NCBI GenBank assembly: GCA_945878865.1
Contig: CAMCUD010000006.1
Span: forward strand, 1-64,000
Origin: Bifidobacterium breve
GTDB taxonomy: Bacteria > Actinomycetota > Thermoleophilia > Solirubrobacterales > Solirubrobacteraceae
Direction of reading: 5' to 3'
DNA length: 64,000 bases
A program made the translations under genes and the position numbers. Below the pieces are notes generated by a model. It was not told where the DNA came from and ran no database searches. It saw nothing but the letters and a program-made list of their open reading frames with translations. Shown one piece after another: positions 8,039-15,388 of the stretch (position 1 is the first letter of the stretch; each line of letters begins with the position of its first letter).

Positions 8039-9201
8039 GACGTCTCCGCCGGGCGCTCGCCGAGCTTCACCGAGATCGTCGTCCGCTTCCCGTCACGAAC
8101 GACGACCACGGGCACGGTGCGGCCGGGCGGGAAGCGCTGCAGCGTCTGGCCGAGCTCGTCGGAGTCGCGCACCGGCTGCCCGCCGACCGCGACGATGACG
8201 TCGCCGCCGACGCGGTAGGGCGCGGCCTGGAACGTCTCGCGGTCATCGCCCGCGCGCAGCCCGGCGTCCTGCGCAGGACCGTCCTTCGCGAGTTTCTGGA
8301 CCCACGCGCCGGACGTCGTCCCGAGCCCGAACCGCCGGCCGAGCTGCGGGTAGACCGATGCGGTCTCGACGCCGAGGTACGAGTAGCGGACCTCGCCGTC
8401 GCGGCGCAGCGCGGTCACCGACCGGCGCACCATGTCGACCGGGACGGCGTAGCCCACGCCCTCGCCGCCGCCGCTCGTCGAGCGGATCTGCGAGTTGACG
8501 CCCACGACGCGGCCGCGCCCGTCGACCAGTGGCCCGCCTGAGTTGCCCCGGTTGATCGCAGCGTCGGTCTGGATCGCGCCGGAGATCGTGAAGCCGGTGA
8601 GCGAGTCGATCGTCCGGTCCACCCCGCTGATGATCCCGGTCGACAGCGACTGCGGCTCCCCGTACGGCGACCCGATCGCGGCAACCGGCTTGCCGACGCG
8701 CACGCTCGAGGACCAGCCGAGCGGCACGACCCGCAGCGTCAGGCCGCCGCGCTGCACGCGCAGCAGGGCGATGTCCGCGTTCGGGTCGGTCCCGACGATC
8801 TCCGCGGGCACCTGGTTGCCGTCGGCGAACTGCACGTAGACGTCGTCGGCGCGGGTGAGCTTCTTGCCCTGACCTTCGGTCACCACGTGCGCGTTGGTGA
8901 CGATCTCGCCCTGCGCGGAGACCACGAAACCCGAGCCGACGCCCTCGTCCCCGCTCTCTCCGGAGAACTCGCTGAACACCGTCACGACGCCGGGGCCGAC
9001 CCGCGCGAAGATCGCCTCGGGGTCGAACGCCGCCGAGACGCCCGGCGCGTCGCGGACGACCTCGACGCGCGTGGTCTTCTGGACGGTCGTCGGGTTTCCA
9101 CCCGCGCCGTCGTCCCCGTCGTCCCCGACGGTGCAGCCGCCAGCCGTTGCCGCCAGCAGCGCCACCGCGAGCGCCGCGGCGATGGTCCGTGCGCGCGTCA
9201 T
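8035..9201 (-). CDS. HtrA/DegP-like serine protease lipoprotein with PDZ domain
   Basis: 388 residues. An N-terminal signal ends in a lipobox (ATAGGC, Cys23), so the protein is probably membrane-anchored outside the cell. Trypsin-like triad: His105 in TNAHVV, Asp143 in NADIALLRV and Ser221 in GNSGGPL. A C-terminal PDZ domain (about 290-380) would bind unfolded protein termini. It overlaps the kinase gene upstream and the phosphatase downstream by 4 nt each. The order regulator, kinase, HtrA resembles the mycobacterial mprA-mprB-pepD operon, so envelope quality control is likely. Confidence 0.92.
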   Translation of the reverse strand: MTRARTIAAALAVALLAATAGGCTVGDDGDDGAGGNPTTVQKTTRVEVVRDAPGVSAAFDPEAIFARVGPGVVTVFSEFSGESGDEGVGSGFVVSAQGEIVTNAHVVTEGQGKKLTRADDVYVQFADGNQVPAEIVGTDPNADIALLRVQRGGLTLRVVPLGWSSSVRVGKPVAAIGSPYGEPQSLSTGIISGVDRTIDSLTGFTISGAIQTDAAINRGNSGGPLVDGRGRVVGVNSQIRSTSGGGEGVGYAVPVDMVRRSVTALRRDGEVRYSYLGVETASVYPQLGRRFGLGTTSGAWVQKLAKDGPAQDAGLRAGDDRETFQAAPYRVGGDVIVAVGGQPVRDSDELGQTLQRFPPGRTVPVVVVRDGKRTTISVKLGERPAETS

Positions 9202-10601
9202 GCGGGCAGCTCGAGGGAGAACGTCGTGCGCCCGGGGATCGACTCGACCGCCAGACGCCCGTTCATGCGCTCGGCGAGCTCGCGCGCGATGGCGAGCCCC
9301 AGGCCGGAGCCCGAGACGTCGTTGCCGGTGAAGAAGGGCTCGAAGATCCGGCCGAGCGCGTCGCGCCGGATGCCGGGCCCGTCGTCGCGCACCGCGAGGC
9401 GGACGCGCCCGTCGCGGCGCCCCGCGCTCACGACGAGGTCCGTGCCCTCGGGCGTGTGGACGATGGCGTTGTCGATGAGGATGCGCAGGACCTGGGCCAC
9501 GCGCTCAGGGTCGCAGACCGCCTCGATCGGTTCGCCGTCGAGGCGCAGGGTGAGGTGCGACTCCGAGCCCTGGAGCGCCGGCTCGAACTCCGTCGCGACC
9601 GCGCGTGCGAGCACGCCGACGTCGGTGTCCTCGGGACGCAGTTCGAGCGATCCGGCCTCCAGGCGGCTGAGGTCCAGCAGCGAGGTCGAGAGCTGCCCGA
9701 GGCGCGCGACCTGCTCGCGGACCTGGCCGATGAAGTGCCTGCGCGTCTCGTCGTCGAGGTCTTCGTCCTCGAGCAGCTCGAGGAACCCGGCCAGCGAGAA
9801 GATCGGCGTGCGCAGCTCGTGCGACGCCGTGGCGATGAACCGCTTGCGCGCGCTGTCGAGCTCGGCGAGCTGCGTCTGCATGTCGTCGAGCGCGCGGGCG
9901 AGCTGGCCGAGCTCGTCGAGGTGCTGGGTCGGAAAGCGCGTGGTGAAGTCGCCCGCCGCGACCCGCTCGGCGCCGTGCTCGAGCTCCTGCACGCGACGGG
10001 TGAGCGGCGTGGACACCAGCAGTCCGGCGACGAGTGAGAGGCCGAGCGCGAGGAGGCCTGCGATGAGGATCTGCTCGCGGATGAGCGAGACGTTCGCCGT
10101 GACATCGGAGAGCGGCGCGCTGTAGACCAGGACGTGCGTCACGTCGCCGTCCCGGTTGACCACCGGCACAGCCGCCTGCCCGAGCGGACCCTCCGAGCCG
10201 GACTCGCCGCCGGTCAGGGTGCTCCGGGCCCGGGCGCTGTCGGTCGCCAGGCCGAACTGCAGGTCGGGGATCTCCACCTCACCGGTCGAGTCGCTCACGG
10301 GGAGCGTCTTCAGGCCGAGCGTGCCGCGGGAGACGACGAGCAGGGTGACGCGCGAGTTCGTCCGATCGGCGGCGCGCCGCACCGCGCGGTCCAGCTGCCG
10401 ACCCGACGCGTTCTCCTCCACCGCCCGGGCGATCCCCGGCGACCAGCGCTCGGCGTCGCCCTGGAGCGACTCGAGCTTCTGCTCGCGCAGGGAGCTCTCC
10501 AGGCGCGGCGTGACGTACACGTAGATGACGCCGACCGCCGCGAGCGTCATCGCGAAGAACAGGAACGTCAGCTTCGTGCGCAGCGAGCGCAGCGGGCGCA
10601 T
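9198..10601 (-). CDS. Sensor histidine kinase (HAMP, HisKA, HATPase_c)
   Basis: 467 residues: membrane helix about 10-30, an extracytoplasmic sensor domain about 31-170, a second helix about 175-197, HAMP linker, phosphoacceptor His261 in ATASHELRTPIFSL, and an HATPase domain with N-box LIDNAIVHTPEG, G1 box VRDDGPGI and GSGLGLAIARELAERMNG. Pairs with the OmpR-type regulator whose gene ends 1 nt upstream. The sensor domain has no recognised family; the HtrA downstream suggests it watches envelope protein folding. Confidence 0.92.
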   Translation of the reverse strand: MRPLRSLRTKLTFLFFAMTLAAVGVIYVYVTPRLESSLREQKLESLQGDAERWSPGIARAVEENASGRQLDRAVRRAADRTNSRVTLLVVSRGTLGLKTLPVSDSTGEVEIPDLQFGLATDSARARSTLTGGESGSEGPLGQAAVPVVNRDGDVTHVLVYSAPLSDVTANVSLIREQILIAGLLALGLSLVAGLLVSTPLTRRVQELEHGAERVAAGDFTTRFPTQHLDELGQLARALDDMQTQLAELDSARKRFIATASHELRTPIFSLAGFLELLEDEDLDDETRRHFIGQVREQVARLGQLSTSLLDLSRLEAGSLELRPEDTDVGVLARAVATEFEPALQGSESHLTLRLDGEPIEAVCDPERVAQVLRILIDNAIVHTPEGTDLVVSAGRRDGRVRLAVRDDGPGIRRDALGRIFEPFFTGNDVSGSGLGLAIARELAERMNGRLAVESIPGRTTFSLELPA

Positions 10602-10602
10602 G

Positions 10603-11310
10603 TCAGTCGTCGTCGCGGAACCGGTAGCCGACGCCGCGCACCGTGAAGAGGTACTCGGGCTGCTTGGCGTCCAGCTCGATCTTCTCGCGCAGGTGGCGGA
10701 TGTGGACGTCGATGGTGCGCGGATCGCGGTACGCGCTGTCGCCCCAGACGCGCGTGAGGAGCATGTCGCGGGTGAACACGCGGCCCGGGTTGCGCGCCAG
10801 GGCGGCGAGGATCTCGAACTCGACGTACGTCGTCTGCACCTCGGCGCCGCGCACCTTCACCGAGCGCTTGGCGAAGTCGATCTGCAGCTCGCCGGATTCG
10901 AGCGTCTCGTCCTCGGGCGCCTCGCGGTCGCGCGCCATGCCGGCGCGGCGCAGCGTCGCCTTCACGCGCGAGCGGAACTCCCGCATGGAGAACGGCTTGG
11001 TGATGTAGTCGTCGGCGCCGAGCTCGAGGCCGAGGACCTTGTCGATCTCCTCCGCCTTCGCCGTGAGCATGATGATCGGGACGGTGGACTTCGCTCGCAG
11101 GCGGCGGCAGACCTCCAGCCCGTCCATGCGGGGCATCATCACGTCGAGGACGACGAGGTCGAACGTCGTCTCGGAGAACCGGGCGAGCGCCTCGCGCCCG
11201 TCGGAGGCCTGGACGACCTCGTAGCCGTCCTTGCGCAGCGGGTAGCTCAGCAGTGTCTGGACGGACTGCTCGTCGTCGGCGAGGAGGATGCGGGGTGCGC
11301 GATCGACCAC
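10603..11310 (-). CDS. OmpR/PhoB-family response regulator
   Basis: 235 residues. Receiver domain with Asp12-Asp13 and phosphoacceptor Asp56 in VVLDVMMPRMDG, the switch Thr in MLTAKA, Lys in YITKPF, then a winged-helix DNA-binding domain with TRDMLLTRVWG, IDVHIRHLREKIE and VRGVGYRF. Starts at GTG 11310; no in-frame ATG is usable. CACACT 6 nt upstream is a weak leaderless promoter match. First gene of the four-gene operon. Confidence 0.93.
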   Translation of the reverse strand: MVDRAPRILLADDEQSVQTLLSYPLRKDGYEVVQASDGREALARFSETTFDLVVLDVMMPRMDGLEVCRRLRAKSTVPIIMLTAKAEEIDKVLGLELGADDYITKPFSMREFRSRVKATLRRAGMARDREAPEDETLESGELQIDFAKRSVKVRGAEVQTTYVEFEILAALARNPGRVFTRDMLLTRVWGDSAYRDPRTIDVHIRHLREKIELDAKQPEYLFTVRGVGYRFRDDD

Positions 11311-11316
11311 GCTTCT

Positions 11317-11322
11317 AGTGTG
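11317..11322 (-). promoter_or_regulatory. -10-like box, ompR-type operon
   Basis: CACACT on the minus strand, 6 nt before the GTG. It differs from TANNNT at the first base only and is the single promoter candidate in the 51-bp divergent gap. Confidence 0.35.
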
Positions 11323-11349
11323 GCAGCCGGGCCGACCGGGCCTTCCGGG

Positions 11350-11355
11350 TAACGT
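11350..11355 (+). promoter_or_regulatory. Leaderless -10 box, M28-like gene
   Basis: TAACGT lies 6 nt before the GTG at 11362. Confidence 0.5.
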
Positions 11356-11361
11356 GACGGC

Positions 11362-13125
11362 GTGCTCGAACCGCGTTTCTACCGCGTCGGGCTGCTGCCG
11401 GTCGCTCTCGCGCTCATCGTCGTCGCGTTCTCGCTGCAGGAGCCCCCGCGTTCGGTCCGCACCACGCTCGCCGCCGACGCGTTCACCGGGTCGCGCGCGA
11501 TGGCGACCCTGGATCGGCTTGCCGACGCCTTCCCGGTCCGCCGGCCCGGCAGCACGGCGGACGACCGGCTCGCCGACCGCATCGCCAGCGACCTGGCCGC
11601 GGACGGGTTCGCGGTGCGAACCACCGAGCACTCGGGCCGCACGATCGACGGCACGCAGGATCTCAAGCTCGTCATCGGCGAGCGGACGGGCACGTCGAGC
11701 GACCGCCTCGTCGTCGTCGCTCATCGCGACGCCGCGCAACCCGGCTCGCGCGCCGAGCTTTCCGGGACCGCCGCGCTGCTCGAGCTCGCGCGGGTGGTCG
11801 GGGCGCCGCGGCGCACCACGCGCCCGATCACGCTCGTGTCGACCAGCGGCGGCAGCGGCGGGGCCGCCGGCGCGATCGCCCTCGCCGACGAGCTGAAGGG
11901 CCAGCCGGTCGGCGGCATCATCGTGCTCGGCGCGGTGGCCGCGGCGGACCTGCGCCGGCCCCTCGTCGTGCCGTGGTCGAACAGCGTGGCGATCGCGCCG
12001 CTGCAGCTGCGCCGCACCGTGGAGACCGCGCTGCGGGCCGAGACGGGGCTGGACGGCGGACAGCCGCGCGCCGTCAGCCAGACCGCCCGCTTCGCCGTGC
12101 CCGGCACGCTCGGCGAGCAGGGGCCGCTCATCACCGCGGGCTTCCCGGCCGTCCTCCTCAGCGGGTCGGGCGAGGCGCCGCCGGCGGCTGACGCCGCGGT
12201 CTCGCCCGAGCGGATGCAGGGGATGGGCCGCGCGACGCTGCGGGCGATCACCGCGCTCGACAACGGCCCGCGGATCAAGGCGCAGACCCGGCCCGACGTC
12301 GTCATCCAGGGCAAGGTGCTGCCCGCCTGGGCGCCGCGGCTGCTGCTCGGCGTCCTGCTCCTCCCGCCCCTGCTCGCGCTCGTCGACGCCTTCGCGCGCG
12401 CCCGGCGCCAGCGCATCGCGGTCGCCCCGTGGATCACGTGGACGGTGCTCGCGGCGCTCCCGTTCCTCGTCGGCGCGGTCCTCGCGCGCATCCTCGGGCT
12501 CACCGGCCTGCTGACCGTCGCGCCCGCCGCGCCGGCCCCGATCGCCACGGTCCCCGTCTCGATCGCGGGGCTCGTCGCCGTCGCGCTGGCCGGCGCGCTC
12601 GCCGCGTTCGCCGTCCGCCTGCCGCGGCGCCGCGCCGCCGCGCAGGCCGGCGGGAACCCTGCGGCGCCGGGCGCGGCCGTCGGTGCGCTCATCGTCCTGT
12701 GGGCGGTGACGTTCGCGATCTGGGTCGGCAACCCGTACAGCGCGGCGCTGCTCATCCCCGCGCTGCACGTCTGGCTCTTCGCGCTGATGCCCGAGTACCG
12801 GCCGCCGCGCGTGTGGGGCGTCGCGATCGCCGCCGCACTCGCGGTCCCGGCCGTCGCGCTCGGCGCATGGGTCGCGGCCACCTTCGGCCTCGACCCGCTT
12901 CAGCTCGTGTGGACGGCGGTGCTGAGCGTCGCGGGGGGCCTCGCCTCCCCGCTCAGCTGGGTGCTGTGGTGTCTTGCCGCGGGTGCGGTCATCGCGGGCG
13001 TCACGATCGCGTGGCGCGGGCGCGCGCAGGCCGGCGACGAGCACGTCGAGATCACGATGCGCGGTCCGGTCTCCTACGCGGGGCCCGGCTCGCTCGGCGG
13101 CGTCGAGTCCGCGCTGCGCCGATGA
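11362..13125 (+). CDS. Membrane protein with degenerate M28-like peptidase domain
   Basis: 587 residues. Helix at about 8-25, an extracytoplasmic alpha/beta domain (about 45-300), then about seven to nine membrane helices. The soluble domain follows the M28 aminopeptidase plan (SDRLVVVAHRDA, then SGTAALLELAR), but the Asp-rich zinc motif usual after the His (GADDNASG type) reads GSRAELSG here. Only His121-Arg122-Asp123 resembles a metal ligand region, so it is probably not a working zinc peptidase. It overlaps the sortase gene (ATGA), so the two may act together at the cell surface. The GTG start is supported by the -10 box. Confidence 0.65.
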   Translation: MLEPRFYRVGLLPVALALIVVAFSLQEPPRSVRTTLAADAFTGSRAMATLDRLADAFPVRRPGSTADDRLADRIASDLAADGFAVRTTEHSGRTIDGTQDLKLVIGERTGTSSDRLVVVAHRDAAQPGSRAELSGTAALLELARVVGAPRRTTRPITLVSTSGGSGGAAGAIALADELKGQPVGGIIVLGAVAAADLRRPLVVPWSNSVAIAPLQLRRTVETALRAETGLDGGQPRAVSQTARFAVPGTLGEQGPLITAGFPAVLLSGSGEAPPAADAAVSPERMQGMGRATLRAITALDNGPRIKAQTRPDVVIQGKVLPAWAPRLLLGVLLLPPLLALVDAFARARRQRIAVAPWITWTVLAALPFLVGAVLARILGLTGLLTVAPAAPAPIATVPVSIAGLVAVALAGALAAFAVRLPRRRAAAQAGGNPAAPGAAVGALIVLWAVTFAIWVGNPYSAALLIPALHVWLFALMPEYRPPRVWGVAIAAALAVPAVALGAWVAATFGLDPLQLVWTAVLSVAGGLASPLSWVLWCLAAGAVIAGVTIAWRGRAQAGDEHVEITMRGPVSYAGPGSLGGVESALRR

Positions 13126-13874
13126 CCACGCGCGAATGGGTCCGTCAGCTCGGCACCGTGCTCCTGCTCGCAGGCGCGATGCTGCTCGCCGACGCGGCGG
13201 CGACGATCGCCTGGCAGGAGCCGCTGTCGGCCGCGTACAACCGCGTCACCCAGGACGCGCTGGCCGGGGACCTCGAGCAGCTCGAGCAGACCCGCCCGAC
13301 CGTCGTGGAGGCCCGCGCGCTGACGAAGCTCGAGAGCAGCACCCGGCGCATGGCGTTCCTCGGGCGCTCGCTGCGGCGCAAGGCCGAGCCGGGCGAGGCC
13401 ATCGGCCGGATCTGGGCGCCGAAGGGCAAGATCGACTCGGTCATCGTCGAGGGCACCGAGCCGTCGGATCTCCGTAAGGGTCCGGGCCTCTACGAGTACA
13501 CGGCCTACCCCGGCGTCGGCGGCACCACCGCGATCGCCGGCCATCGCACGACGTACGGCGCGCCGTTCCGCCACATCGACGGGCTGAACCCCGGCGACAG
13601 GATCGTCGTGACGATGCCCTACGGGAAGTTCACCTACCGCGTGCAGCAGCGCAAGATCGTCAAGCCGACCGAGGTCGACGTCGTCGACGACGTGGGCTAC
13701 GACCGGCTCGTCCTGACCGCCTGCCACCCGCTCTACAGCGCCGCGAAGCGCATGGTGGTCTTCGCGCGGCAGGTCTCCGCGGCGCCGCGGGGCGCGGCCC
13801 GCGGCGGGACCCGGCCGGGCGGCCCGGCGCGCAAGCTCAAGGACGCGGGGCTGCGGGACTCGCCGCCTGGATGA
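13122..13874 (+). CDS. Sortase (class E/F-like transpeptidase)
   Basis: 250 residues. One N-terminal membrane helix (about 10-30), a linker, then the sortase beta-barrel with catalytic His141 in IAGHRTTYG, Cys201 in LVLTACHPLYS and Arg210 in KRMVVF. Sortases cleave LPxTG- or LAxTG-like signals and attach proteins to the wall. No protein in the window ends in such a signal plus helix plus basic tail, so the substrate is elsewhere. Basic Gly/Pro-rich C-terminal tail. Translationally coupled to the M28-like gene. Confidence 0.9.
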   Translation: MTTREWVRQLGTVLLLAGAMLLADAAATIAWQEPLSAAYNRVTQDALAGDLEQLEQTRPTVVEARALTKLESSTRRMAFLGRSLRRKAEPGEAIGRIWAPKGKIDSVIVEGTEPSDLRKGPGLYEYTAYPGVGGTTAIAGHRTTYGAPFRHIDGLNPGDRIVVTMPYGKFTYRVQQRKIVKPTEVDVVDDVGYDRLVLTACHPLYSAAKRMVVFARQVSAAPRGAARGGTRPGGPARKLKDAGLRDSPPG

Positions 13875-13944
13875 CGCGCTCCTCGACCGAACGTCCAGCT
13901 TCTTGAGGGGCCCGCGTGGACACTCGACCGAGCGGGAACCATCG

Positions 13945-14232
13945 GTGATCAAAGGGACGCCTCGGGTGGTCGATCAGAACGTCACCAAGACCGAGGTGCG
14001 GGACCCCGGTCGAAGGCAGGGAAGAAGCATGAGTGTTCAAGAGATGAAGCGGCGCGTGGCCGATGGCTACGACGTCGATCCGAGCCTGGTCGCAGAGGCA
14101 CTTCTGCGCCGCAACGGGCTCATGGCGATCGCGAGCGCGATCGCAGGGGACCTTCCCCTCAGCGACGGTGGTCGTAGCCGGCCGCAGGGACCGTCGCACC
14201 ACGCAGCCGAACCCGGGATGGCCCCGGGCTGA
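13945..14232 (+). CDS. Small FlgM-like protein (putative anti-sigma)
   Basis: 95 residues from GTG 13945; an alternative ATG at 14029, preceded by AGGGAAGAAGC, would give 67. The core [17 protein letters not shown] plus LVAEALLRR strongly resembles the C-terminal sigma-binding helices of FlgM (pattern K..I..G.Y.VD...VA..LL). No flagellar gene is present, so it could hold another sigma factor or be a stand-alone relative. Its last 74 nt lie antisense to the end of thiL, and a 9-bp inverted repeat occurs within it at 14125-14144. Confidence 0.5.
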   Translation: MIKGTPRVVDQNVTKTEVRDPGRRQGRSMSVQEMKRRVADGYDVDPSLVAEALLRRNGLMAIASAIAGDLPLSDGGRSRPQGPSHHAAEPGMAPG

Positions 14233-15106
14233 CGCTGCCGACCCAGCGCAGGCCCGGCGCCGCGGCTTCGGCCGTCGCGCGCCGGTCCGGCGGGACGCAG
14301 ACGAGCAGCTCGTAGTCCTCGCCGCCGCTCGCGGCCAGGTCGGCGGGAGCCACCCCCAGCTCCGCGGCGACCATGGCCAGCCCCTCGGGGAGCGGCGCGG
14401 ACTCGAGGTCGAGCTCCAGCGTCACGCCGGAGGCTCGCGCGACGTGCGCCGCGTCGCCCGCGAGACCGTCGGACAGGTCGATCATCGCCGTCGCCCCCCC
14501 GGCGGCGAGCGCCTTCCCCTCGGACAGCCGCGGGCGGGGCCGCAGGTACGCGTCGACGAGCGCCTGCGGCCCCGTCGCGCGGCCCTCCAGCACGGCCAGA
14601 CCTGCTGCGCTTGCGCCGAGCGGGCCGGTGACGCCGACGATGTCGCCTGGCCGCGCGCCGTCGCGGCGGACCACGGCGTCCGCGGACGGCGCCCAGCCGA
14701 CGACGGTCACGGAGATCGTGAGGACCGGCGAGCGGGTGATGTCGCCGCCGATGACGGCCGCGCCGGTCTCCGCCGCCAGCGCGCCCATGCCGCGGGCCAG
14801 CTCCACGACGTCGTCGTCGGGCAGCTCCGGCGGGAGGCCGAGCGCGACGTAGACGTCGCCCGCATCCACGCCCATCGCGGCGAGATCCGACAGCGCGCCG
14901 GCGAGCGCGCGCCATCCGGCGTCGAACGGCGTGGTGTGGCCTGCGCGCAGGCGGAAGTGCACGCCGTCGACCATCTGGTCGATCGAGGTCACGGCGACGC
15001 CCTCGGCACGCACGACGGCGGCGTCGTCGCCGGACCCGACGATGACCCGCTCGGGTGCAGGCGGCAGCGCCTCACGCAGCGCAGCGATCAGCGAGAACTC
15101 ATCCAC
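14159..15106 (-). CDS. thiL: Thiamine-monophosphate kinase
   Basis: 315 residues, AIR-synthase/PurM fold. ATP-dependent phosphorylation of thiamine monophosphate to the active diphosphate. Visible motifs are [31 protein letters not shown] at the N-terminal metal site, [28 protein letters not shown] and [17 protein letters not shown] start. It lies downstream of infA on the same strand (26-nt gap). The 3' end is overlapped by the convergent FlgM-like gene. Confidence 0.93.
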   Translation of the reverse strand: MDEFSLIAALREALPPAPERVIVGSGDDAAVVRAEGVAVTSIDQMVDGVHFRLRAGHTTPFDAGWRALAGALSDLAAMGVDAGDVYVALGLPPELPDDDVVELARGMGALAAETGAAVIGGDITRSPVLTISVTVVGWAPSADAVVRRDGARPGDIVGVTGPLGASAAGLAVLEGRATGPQALVDAYLRPRPRLSEGKALAAGGATAMIDLSDGLAGDAAHVARASGVTLELDLESAPLPEGLAMVAAELGVAPADLAASGGEDYELLVCVPPDRRATAEAAAPGLRWVGSVSPGPSRVRLRGATVPAAGYDHRR

Positions 15107-15132
15107 GATGGCCGGACACCCCCGGCCCGCGT

Positions 15133-15351
15133 CTACCTATGGCGGTAGACGATCCGCGCGCGGTCGAGGTCGTACGGCGACAACTCGACGCGAACCCGGT
15201 CGCCCGGAAGGATGCGGATGCGGAAACGGCGCATCTTGCCGGCGACGTGGCCGAGGACCATGTGGTCGTTGTCGAGCTTCACCCGGAACATGGCGTTCGG
15301 GAGCGCCTCGACGACCTCACCCTCGAACTCGACCTTTTCTTCCTTTGACAT
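15133..15351 (-). CDS. infA: Translation initiation factor IF-1
   Basis: 72 residues, the full OB-fold length of IF-1: [39 protein letters not shown] and [18 protein letters not shown]. It binds the 30S A site during initiation. Here it stands outside any ribosomal protein operon, next to thiL and a PBP gene, so a second infA in a ribosomal cluster would not be surprising. TAGCCT is 9 nt before the ATG. Confidence 0.96.
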   Translation of the reverse strand: MSKEEKVEFEGEVVEALPNAMFRVKLDNDHMVLGHVAGKMRRFRIRILPGDRVRVELSPYDLDRARIVYRHR

Positions 15352-15360
15352 GCAGGGGCG

Positions 15361-15366
15361 AGGCTA
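15361..15366 (-). promoter_or_regulatory. Leaderless -10 box, infA
   Basis: TAGCCT on the minus strand, 9 nt before the infA ATG. Confidence 0.5.
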
Positions 15367-15388
15367 GCAGCGCGGCGCGAAACCGGCG

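Noticed and set aside
10603-13044. Open frame of 813 codons running from the OmpR regulator back through the M28-like gene
   Set aside because: Only the last 235 codons form a protein; upstream residues are low-complexity antisense of the M28-like gene. Start set at GTG 11310.
14125-14144. GCGATCGC-containing inverted repeat, considered as a HIP1-like element or terminator
   Set aside because: It lies inside the FlgM-like gene and codes for an Ala/Ile-rich stretch; a single copy with no U-tract.
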